A stretch of 24,202 bases of DNA from Pedobacter sp. UBA1951 (GTDB taxonomy: Bacteria > Bacteroidota > Bacteroidia > Sphingobacteriales > Sphingobacteriaceae). The position numbers and the translations under genes are program-made. Positions 8,207 to 14,733 of the stretch are shown in pieces (position 1 is the stretch's first letter; each line of letters begins with the position of its first letter). The notes beneath the pieces were generated by a model, which saw only the letters and a list, made by a program, of their open reading frames with translations, had not been told where the DNA came from and searched no databases. The stretch covers positions 1 to 24,202 of the forward strand of contig DDEP01000161.1 of NCBI GenBank assembly GCA_002336465.1. Direction: 5' to 3'.

Positions 8207-9310
8207 TTAATAAAATATAGTCAGATTTGGGAAATAAATATGATTGAAATCGACTACTGCACCATCATTCCCATATTGAATTTTTTTCACTAATGCACCC
8301 GTGGAAGCATTGTAGATGAGTAAATAGCTAATCCCTGAAGCTGCACCATATCCAGCAATACCGTTCACAACAATATAGTCCTTATTTCGATCATATCTTG
8401 CTGCACCATAGATCATAAATGGACTTATGTCAATGGTGATAAATGGAGTAGCAACGGATGCCACATTTCCGTCGATATACTTGTATATATTTTTACCTGA
8501 GGTGTAGAATACAGCATTTTCCTTAGTTGATGCAGTAATCAAAGTTGGAGCATCCAATCCCCAAGAAGAAATAGTTGCCGTGAGTGCTACGCCGGCAGTA
8601 TCTAGGTTTTTGTCGATGCTGATTAGTCGGTTGCTGGAGGCACCCCACACTTTCCCGTTAGGTGTTTTTGCAAAACCACGGTTGATGTTGCTGAAGCTTT
8701 TTACAAAGGAATAGTTTGTGGATGAAATGATTTTAGTGCCATTGCTTTGCAATAGATAAACATAATTGCTGTCTTTGAGCATATCGCCAGTATTGCTAGC
8801 CGAAACGGTACTAAGTTTATATTGAGGTGTTAGTGTATTTAAGTTGAAAACATACACGCCATCTGCAGCACTCATCAGCCCTTCGGTTGCTGTTATACCA
8901 ATCAGACTTCTCCAATTGCTTGTTTCCTGATTGTAGCGTAGTTCTTCTTTGAGTGTCTCTGCATTTAGCTTAATCACAGGCCCGTTTATTTTACTAATCA
9001 GATATAACTTATTGTTGTATAAAGTTGCAAACTGTAAAGTACTAGTTTTGGCAGCATTGGAGCTAATCATGCCGGGGTTTTCCTTTTCATACACTTTGGT
9101 AGAAATAGTATCGGCTCCATAAGCATAAAACTGAACTGTTCCTGACGTTTGTGCATAAGACCCTTCAGTAATTACAAAGAAACCATCTGCGTATTTAGCC
9201 ACTGGCGTTACAGGAGTGGGAGATAGAATGTCTTCGTTTTTTGAACAAGAATAAAGTAAAATAATTCCTGTGCAAAGAAGGATCAGTTTTGATACATGTT
9301 TGTTGTTCAT
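8207..9310 (-). CDS. DUF5074-like beta-propeller surface lipoprotein of the B12 operon
   Basis: A 367-residue exported lipoprotein. Residues 1-21 are the signal peptide with lipobox LYSC, so Cys22 is lipidated. The next residues (SKNED) are acidic, fitting a Bacteroidota surface-export signal. The rest is rich in short beta-strand blades with repeated 'YNNKLYLIS', 'GVYVFNLNTL', 'NYVYLLQ' and 'GKVWGASSNRLISID' patterns, typical of YncE/DUF5074-type propellers. It is the last gene of the riboswitch-led operon, 24 bases after the PKD lipoprotein. By position and fold it may bind corrinoid or cap the receptor, but it is clearly different from the BtuG-like propeller two genes upstream and its ligand is unknown. 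The fold call is by pattern only. Confidence 0.75.
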   Translation of the reverse strand: MNNKHVSKLILLCTGIILLYSCSKNEDILSPTPVTPVAKYADGFFVITEGSYAQTSGTVQFYAYGADTISTKVYEKENPGMISSNAAKTSTLQFATLYNNKLYLISKINGPVIKLNAETLKEELRYNQETSNWRSLIGITATEGLMSAADGVYVFNLNTLTPQYKLSTVSASNTGDMLKDSNYVYLLQSNGTKIISSTNYSFVKSFSNINRGFAKTPNGKVWGASSNRLISIDKNLDTAGVALTATISSWGLDAPTLITASTKENAVFYTSGKNIYKYIDGNVASVATPFITIDISPFMIYGAARYDRNKDYIVVNGIAGYGAASGISYLLIYNASTGALVKKIQYGNDGAVVDFNHIYFPNLTIFY

Positions 9311-9334
9311 TTTCGAAATTAATTGGTTAAAAAA

Positions 9335-10462
9335 TTATTGATTTGTTGAAAAATGCAGGTCTTTAACTCCGGCAACTTCTGTGGAAGATTCTCCTAACCA
9401 GCCACCATCCCCGAATACGCCTGTTTGTATTTTGATAAAATCTATTGCTTTGAGTTCTACTTTGTTTCCACTTGCATCAACGGCATTGCTTATATCTACT
9501 TTGCCGCCGCCACTTGCTTCTGTCTTGTTGTCGGAATAACCCCAGTCATATGGCAGTGATACAATATAAGTGGGTCTTGATGGATCTATTTTCGTTTTTA
9601 GCCAAGATCCTTTGAGGGTATATTTGTTTTCAACAATCCATTCTGGATAGTAGGCCTGTGTGTGAAAACTATTTTTCTTTACTACACCACTATTACCTTT
9701 ATTATCTTCCCATGGTACATCTTTGTTTGCTGCTTCCGGTCGGAAATAAGTTACTTCATAGTCCCTCACATAAGTACCATCTGTTTTCCCAAATTCGCTC
9801 CCAGCTAGTTCGTACCAAGTGTCATCTGGCTTGCCGTTCCCATTGTCATCTGGCATCACATAGATGATCCCCGGCTCGCTCCATTCTGGCAAGGCATTGC
9901 CCATAACCTCTATGTCGTTGCCATCTTTGTTTGGAACACTATGATCAAAACCATAGACAACGTAGCCCCCCCATGCACCAAGGCTTACCATGCCCTTTTT
10001 GCCTAATAACCCCTGAGCACTTATTAAATTTCCGGGCGCTTTGTTGATGAATTGACCGGGTGCAGGAACAAACGCAAAGAGTGTAGTTACATATTCACTT
10101 TCCCCTCCCGGTCTGATTGGTGCATCTACCTGCACCAAAAAACTATCCTTGTAAATGCCATACTTATTTTTCGCGATATAATTGATCTGATAATTTCCTG
10201 CAGAGGTAAAACTATATTTAAAGTTTGATCCTTGATGCACGAGTTCCTTACCTATATACCATTCCTCGAAGATGGCAGTACCCGTTACGATTTGTGTGGA
10301 AATAGAAATTGGTTCGTTAATTTGGGTAGTAATTTTCTTTTCTTTCATCGAAAAAGACATGGTAGGTGTTTCCACTAAATCGGTTTTGGAACAGCTAAAC
10401 AATAGGGTTGTGGCTGTGGCAACGACAAAGAATACATAGGATCGTTTCAATTGCATTTTCAT
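9335..10462 (-). CDS. PKD-domain surface lipoprotein of the B12 operon
   Basis: A 375-residue exported lipoprotein. The signal peptide ends in lipobox LFSC with Cys24 lipidated, followed by SKTD. Residues about 35-115 look like a PKD/Ig-like beta domain (the SFTSAGNYQINYIAKNKYG stretch is typical). The larger C-terminal part, from about 120, contains YVMPDDNGNGKPDDTWYEL, an Asp/Asn-rich loop resembling a calcium-binding loop, and a Gly/Trp-rich VFGDGGWLG region near the end. Proteins of this general type occur in Bacteroides next to btuB and btuG genes, but I cannot assign a tested function. It starts 14 bases after the BtuG-like gene stop and ends 24 bases before the next gene, so it is an internal gene of the operon. 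It is probably a surface accessory to corrinoid uptake. Confidence 0.75.
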   Translation of the reverse strand: MKMQLKRSYVFFVVATATTLLFSCSKTDLVETPTMSFSMKEKKITTQINEPISISTQIVTGTAIFEEWYIGKELVHQGSNFKYSFTSAGNYQINYIAKNKYGIYKDSFLVQVDAPIRPGGESEYVTTLFAFVPAPGQFINKAPGNLISAQGLLGKKGMVSLGAWGGYVVYGFDHSVPNKDGNDIEVMGNALPEWSEPGIIYVMPDDNGNGKPDDTWYELAGSEFGKTDGTYVRDYEVTYFRPEAANKDVPWEDNKGNSGVVKKNSFHTQAYYPEWIVENKYTLKGSWLKTKIDPSRPTYIVSLPYDWGYSDNKTEASGGGKVDISNAVDASGNKVELKAIDFIKIQTGVFGDGGWLGESSTEVAGVKDLHFSTNQ

Positions 10463-10476
10463 TGTTATTTAAAAGT

Positions 10477-11613
10477 TTATTTATACGTAAAAGCAAAATG
10501 AGCAGGGATATTTCCTGAGCTTATCTTGAAAATTTTTTTCCCTTCCTTATTATATCCATAGAGCATACCTGAGGATACGTAGTCTTTAGCATCGGTGATG
10601 TATATATTTTTACTTGTTGGATCTACAGCTATGCCGTAAGGCTTGTCCAGCTCAGATGCTGATCCGTCCGAAATAAAACTATTCTCTAGTAATGTTTCTG
10701 TTTTCGTATTAATAAGGTGAAATGTATTTGTCCAGTTGTTGGTATTATAGTTAAATGCCGAGCCAATGACATAAGCACTGTCGCCAGCTATACTGATGTT
10801 GGATACTGCAATATCAAAAGTCTTTTTTACAACGTCATTTTTAGAATCAATTACAACCAGTCTGGATGGTGTGTCATAATAATCTCCACGGGAAGAAACA
10901 TAAAGATCGCCGCCGGCATCGGCTTTTAAACGGTGCAGATTGACGGCTACATCGATACTTTTTATTTTGGTAAATGACATCATGTCGATAACAGAAACGG
11001 TTCTTTCATAATCTGGTGGACTATATCCGCCGGAGTTGGCCACATATAGCTTGTTGCCAATAATCGCTACTTCTTCCGGCTGTCGGCCTACCTCTACTGT
11101 TCTTTTTATTTCCAACGATACAGTATCAATCTCCACCACAATGCCTAAACTGGAATTGGATCCTAATACAATGTCTCCATTATATGCACTTGCGTAGGCC
11201 TTCCCATTTGAAAAAGTGATATAACGACAATTTTTTAACGTGATGCTTTTGATGCGCTTACAGGTATTCACATCCATCACTTCTATTTTGTCTGACGCAT
11301 TAATGACGGCATATAATTTAGAGCCATAGATGCCGATATCGTTGCCCACATCGCCCAATCCCAAAGTGGCATTGGAATTGATTTTGGTATAAATATCCTT
11401 ATGATATATCCCTGTAGCATAGTTATAGTAATCCAGCGAAGCCATGTTCGTGTTCCAATTACCCTCATTCAATAGATAGAACCCTTGAATGGTGGCTGCT
11501 TCCTGCGGTGGTAGCTGTGTGTTTTGTTCATCCACAACGTCCTTGCTTTTGCTACACGACAGCAGTAACAAAGAGAAGAGAAAGAAGAGGAGATTACTTT
11601 GATTATTTTTCAT
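10477..11613 (-). CDS. btuG: BtuG-like cobalamin-binding surface lipoprotein (beta-propeller)
   Basis: A 378-residue lipoprotein. The signal peptide ends LLSC with Cys20 lipidated, followed by SKSKDVVDE, whose acidic residues suit surface display. The mature part is a YncE-like seven-bladed propeller with blades visible as 'GDVGNDIGIYGSKLYAVIN', 'CRYITFSNGKAYASAYNGD', 'RQPEEVAIIGNKLYVANSGG' and 'DKPYGIAVDPTSKNIYITDA'. These blade motifs closely match what I remember of Bacteroides BtuG, which binds cobalamin extremely tightly and acts as a lid on BtuB. The gene lies 1 base downstream of the BtuB-like receptor under a cobalamin riboswitch, which strongly supports this role. Known from the family: surface capture and handover of corrinoids. 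Inferred here: the same function. The ligand has not been shown for this protein. Confidence 0.85.
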   Translation of the reverse strand: MKNNQSNLLFFLFSLLLLSCSKSKDVVDEQNTQLPPQEAATIQGFYLLNEGNWNTNMASLDYYNYATGIYHKDIYTKINSNATLGLGDVGNDIGIYGSKLYAVINASDKIEVMDVNTCKRIKSITLKNCRYITFSNGKAYASAYNGDIVLGSNSSLGIVVEIDTVSLEIKRTVEVGRQPEEVAIIGNKLYVANSGGYSPPDYERTVSVIDMMSFTKIKSIDVAVNLHRLKADAGGDLYVSSRGDYYDTPSRLVVIDSKNDVVKKTFDIAVSNISIAGDSAYVIGSAFNYNTNNWTNTFHLINTKTETLLENSFISDGSASELDKPYGIAVDPTSKNIYITDAKDYVSSGMLYGYNKEGKKIFKISSGNIPAHFAFTYK

Positions 11614-11614
11614 T

Positions 11615-13612
11615 TTATATTTTTAGGGTGAGGGATAACCGATAGTTTCTGCCAGGCATAGGGAAGTTGAGTACAACATCATAGTATTGATTAAATAAGT
11701 TATTAATGCTTAGTACTGCTTGCACTTTTTTGAAATTGTAAACACATCCCAGATCAGTCGTGTACCAAGGTTGCAACCAGTTTTTGGCAATATTTTCTGG
11801 TAGTACATATCGCTCGCCGGTATAGATAAAACTATAGTTAATCGAATAATTGTTGTATCGGAAACTGCCATGTGCTGTGCCACTGTGTATGGGTGTATAA
11901 GGTATTTGATGATTGTACGATGATTGCTCTTTTGTAGTATTTAAGGCCTGCTGATAGGTATAGCTCAGTCCTGAATTCCAAACCAAATCATGGAACAATC
12001 TTTTAGTAAAGTTGATGTTGGCTTCTAACCCTTTTATAGATACACTGCCAAGATTCAACATCATCCATCGAAACAGATTGGCAGCGGGTACGGCTACAAT
12101 TTTGTTCTGTACCTGATTATAATACACATCCACTTGCGTAGAAAATGATTCTACAATTTTGGAATTTTCAATCATCCAGGAGATACCCACATCATACTGG
12201 CGGGTGTACTCCGGCTTCAAAAACGTATTTCCAACGAGCGTATAGTATAGATCATTGAATGTAGGCATTCGGAATATTTCTTTATAAAAACTTCTTACCC
12301 TTAAATTTTGGTTTACAAAGGGTTGCCAGGAAAGTGCCATAGTAGGAGAAGCTACTTTTCGGTCTTCCGATGCTTTATAGTGTTTTACCTGTTCGTCAAA
12401 ATAGGCGTATTGTAATGCCGTTTGTATTGACAATTGATCCCAGTTGAAGTGGCTGGATAGCGAGCCTAAATAAGAATAGCGTTGTGGATAGGCAAAGCGA
12501 TAGAGATTGGCATCAAGGGTATTGTAAGATAAGTCTGTTGATAGGCCAACGCTCCACCACTTTCTTAGTGAATATTTTTGTGCAACAGAAGCATACCACT
12601 CCTTTTGTTCGTAGGTATTGTTTAGCGAACCTTGAGTGGTAATGTACTGGGGGTCTTGATAGCGGGTAAAATCCCGAGTGAATTTTAGATTTAGGAGCAA
12701 TCCGTAGTGTTCGGTAATTTGATTTTTGTAAGAGCCATGCACAAAAAAATTCTTGTCCCATAACCTTTGTGGATTATAATATCGATTTTCTACGATGGCA
12801 CCAGGTAAGCCTCTGTTAGAAGCGTAATAGTATGCTTTAAGAAAAGCCGATCCTGCAGTGTGTATCGTTTTAAACACAGCAACTTCTGCTCTTAAAGCGG
12901 TGATATCGGCATTTTGCCTGATGGCTGTTGTGTCAAACAATCCCTCTGATCTCCGATATTTATACTTTCCATGAGCGGATACCCATTCGGCATTGGCAGA
13001 CGAGGAAAAACTGTTTGATAGCTTTTGTTGCCATAAAAAAGAGGGGTTTGTCAAACCAAAAGATCCGGTTTTGAAAGTAGTGCGCAATTTTTTCTTTTGC
13101 GTACTTTCGAAAATAGGTCGGGCTGTTTGCAGGTATAAACCACTGGAGCTAAAAAAGGCTTTGGCTGGTTGCAACTGATCCGGTTTGTTACCATTATACA
13201 GCTCAATAACATCGATGTTGTCCAATGAGTATTTGCCCAAATCTACGGTGCCATTTTGTGCATTGCCAATGCTTATCCCGTCCAAAAACACGCCAACATG
13301 CTGCGTGCCCATGCTGCGGATATTTATAGTTTTTAAACCCCCGATACCGCCATAATCTTTAAGTTGAGCTCCCGAAAAGTAACGGATGGCATCAGCCACG
13401 GAAAAGCTATTGAGTTGCTGCAACGCATTGCCGGATAGTGATTGTGCTGGCATAGCGGAGGCGCTAATCATTTTTTTTCTGCTGCCGCTTACTTGTACTC
13501 CCTTTAGCTCCTTCACGGGCAAAGAATCGACCGGCTGCGCTTTCAGAAACGAAAAGCACAGTAAGGAAAACAACAATAAACAATACCCTTTCAGGTACTT
13601 AAAATACTGCAT
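11615..13612 (-). CDS. btuB: TonB-dependent vitamin B12 outer-membrane receptor
   Basis: Imports cobalamin across the outer membrane using TonB-ExbBD energy. I choose the ATG at 13612 (665 residues) because it gives a proper signal peptide (MQYFKYLKGYCLLLFSLLCF, cleavage near KAQ). The frame also opens from a TTG at 13654, but that would put 14 residues before the signal. After a short linker with a TonB-box-like VKELKGVQVSG stretch, residues about 40-150 form the plug (SVADAIRYFSGAQLKDYGG, INIRSMGTQHVGVFLDGI). A 22-strand-type beta barrel follows, ending in NYRLSLTLKI. There is no N-terminal carboxypeptidase-regulatory-like domain, so it resembles BtuB rather than SusC receptors. The cobalamin riboswitch upstream and the BtuG-like gene 1 base downstream settle the substrate class. 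The organism must supply TonB from elsewhere. Confidence 0.93.
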   Translation of the reverse strand: MQYFKYLKGYCLLLFSLLCFSFLKAQPVDSLPVKELKGVQVSGSRKKMISASAMPAQSLSGNALQQLNSFSVADAIRYFSGAQLKDYGGIGGLKTINIRSMGTQHVGVFLDGISIGNAQNGTVDLGKYSLDNIDVIELYNGNKPDQLQPAKAFFSSSGLYLQTARPIFESTQKKKLRTTFKTGSFGLTNPSFLWQQKLSNSFSSSANAEWVSAHGKYKYRRSEGLFDTTAIRQNADITALRAEVAVFKTIHTAGSAFLKAYYYASNRGLPGAIVENRYYNPQRLWDKNFFVHGSYKNQITEHYGLLLNLKFTRDFTRYQDPQYITTQGSLNNTYEQKEWYASVAQKYSLRKWWSVGLSTDLSYNTLDANLYRFAYPQRYSYLGSLSSHFNWDQLSIQTALQYAYFDEQVKHYKASEDRKVASPTMALSWQPFVNQNLRVRSFYKEIFRMPTFNDLYYTLVGNTFLKPEYTRQYDVGISWMIENSKIVESFSTQVDVYYNQVQNKIVAVPAANLFRWMMLNLGSVSIKGLEANINFTKRLFHDLVWNSGLSYTYQQALNTTKEQSSYNHQIPYTPIHSGTAHGSFRYNNYSINYSFIYTGERYVLPENIAKNWLQPWYTTDLGCVYNFKKVQAVLSINNLFNQYYDVVLNFPMPGRNYRLSLTLKI

Positions 13613-13618
13613 AAGACC

Positions 13619-13640
13619 ATTTGATTGAAATGAATCAAAT
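13619..13640 (-). promoter_or_regulatory. Hairpin between the B12 riboswitch and the btuB start
   Basis: A perfect 8-bp inverted repeat, ATTTGATT (13619-13626) and AATCAAAT (13633-13640), has a 6-base loop and ends 6 bases before the btuB ATG on the - strand. It covers the position of the ribosome landing site and may be part of the riboswitch expression platform, acting at translation. No T-run follows, so it does not look like a terminator. The control role is inferred. Confidence 0.5.
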
Positions 13641-13727
13641 AGCTTTGCGAACAATTGAAAACAAAGATGTTGCTATATCGAACATTTGTATTCAAGCTTC
13701 AGTCCACGAAAGCTCAAAATCTATCCG

Positions 13728-13905
13728 CTTTGGCTGGTTTCCTGACTTGTCTTTATTTTGAGCGGCCTTCCCATCCCATTTTATGTGAGACAGTGGCTGT
13801 AAGAAATGTCAAAATATTTGTATAAGACTTACAGTAGCGGGTCTGTTCAGGATTTGCACCTGATTCCCTATTTAATCAATAACGCTTAGGAAAAGCGTAT
13901 TGAAC
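13728..13905 (-). promoter_or_regulatory. Cobalamin riboswitch
   Basis: Read on the - strand, the conserved core elements occur in the right order. First is AATAGGGAATCAGGTGCAAA with TCCTGAACAGACCCGCTACT, ending in CTGTAAG (about 13830-13875). Next is GCCACTG near 13794-13800, then GGGAAGGC near 13770, and finally the B12 box AGTCAGGAAACCAGCC at 13732-13747. These match the Rfam cobalamin family. It binds adenosylcobalamin or a related corrinoid and lowers expression of the downstream btuB operon when the cofactor is abundant. The boundaries are approximate. The box ends about 120 bases before the btuB ATG, and the region between holds the likely expression platform. An ACGCTT/AAGCGT hairpin (13882-13898) lies at its 5' side. 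Confidence 0.95.
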
Positions 13906-13916
13906 CAATGCGAGTG

Positions 13917-13924
13917 CGAATGTA
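13917..13924 (-). promoter_or_regulatory. Possible -7 box for the B12 operon
   Basis: On the - strand TACATTCG is one base from the TAnnTTTG consensus and lies just upstream of the riboswitch, where transcription must start for the RNA to be complete. No clear -33 element is visible, so confidence is low. The remainder of 13925-14018 shows no other recognisable signal apart from the start region of the divergent deformylase-like gene. Confidence 0.35.
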
Positions 13925-14018
13925 GTGGTTATTGTTGAATGTTGATAGAGAAATAAAAACGAACGCAGCACCATCGCCTTTAAAGAATTAATTGAAAGTG
14001 TTTGAATACATTTACAGC

Positions 14019-14663
14019 ATGAAACACTTTTTTGCATTTTGTTTTGTATTACTTTTTGGAAATGCTAAAGCGCAGTATTTTACAACTGATGAAAAGCAGC
14101 TTATTCTAAGCGGAGATACTACTCAGATGCTTCGTGTAATTCCGCTTTCTGAACCCGAAGAGGAAAAGGCGTTGAGAGCTACATCGAAGGATATTGCTTA
14201 TAACGACCCTTTGCTTCCGGTTCTAAAAAACAGACTGTTGAAATCGGTACGGGACAGCAACCACGAGGGTGTAGGAATAGCGGCACCGCAAATAGGCATC
14301 AACCGAAATTTGATTTGGGTGCAGCGGTTTGACAAGCCGGGGTATCCTTTTGAGTTTTTTATCAATCCAAAAATCATTTGGCGTTCTGCCTTATTAACAA
14401 AAGGTGCAGAAGGCGATCTTTCCTATAACGGGCGTGGCAATGTGATCAGAAATTATGCAATCATGATTTCTTATACCGATATGACAGGGCAACAGCATAT
14501 AGAAATATTGGAAGAATTTACGGCAGTAATTTTCCAGCACGAAACAGATCATCTGTTTGGCACTTTGCTAACGGATCGTATTGCAGAACAGAAATCAAAA
14601 AAATATGAATCCTACAATCCGATAAGATCAAAAGAATTCTTGAAAGAGGTAATCGGGCTTTAA
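14019..14663 (+). CDS. Exported peptide-deformylase-like protein with Cys-to-Asp change in motif 2
   Basis: A 214-residue member of the peptide deformylase (Def) family. The ATG at 14019 is chosen because it opens a signal peptide (MKHFFAFCFVLLFGNAKAQ); the in-frame TTG at 13992 would spoil it. Motif 1 is intact (GVGIAAPQIG, 84-93), as is motif 3 (HETDH, 174-178), which supplies two metal-binding histidines and the catalytic glutamate. Motif 2, normally EGCLS, reads EGDLS (131-135), so the cysteine that binds the metal is Asp133. The usual proline after it is also missing (SYNG). True Def is cytoplasmic and removes formyl groups from nascent proteins; an exported copy cannot do that job. It may be a periplasmic hydrolase with altered metal binding, or inactive. 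The gene diverges from the B12 operon and faces the sulfatase gene. Confidence 0.88.
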   Translation: MKHFFAFCFVLLFGNAKAQYFTTDEKQLILSGDTTQMLRVIPLSEPEEEKALRATSKDIAYNDPLLPVLKNRLLKSVRDSNHEGVGIAAPQIGINRNLIWVQRFDKPGYPFEFFINPKIIWRSALLTKGAEGDLSYNGRGNVIRNYAIMISYTDMTGQQHIEILEEFTAVIFQHETDHLFGTLLTDRIAEQKSKKYESYNPIRSKEFLKEVIGL

Positions 14664-14733
14664 AATGCGAAATACACTCCCTTGGTAACGTTGCTTCTTA
14701 AATCCAACTCAATATGCGGCCACATAATACTTC

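Noticed and set aside
13613..13654. Longer btuB start at the TTG at 13654
   Set aside because: It would add 14 residues before a clear signal peptide and run through the leader hairpin. The ATG at 13612 gives a normal signal peptide.
13992..14018. Longer start (TTG at 13992) for the deformylase-like gene
   Set aside because: The ATG at 14019 directly opens a good signal peptide; the added nine residues have no support.
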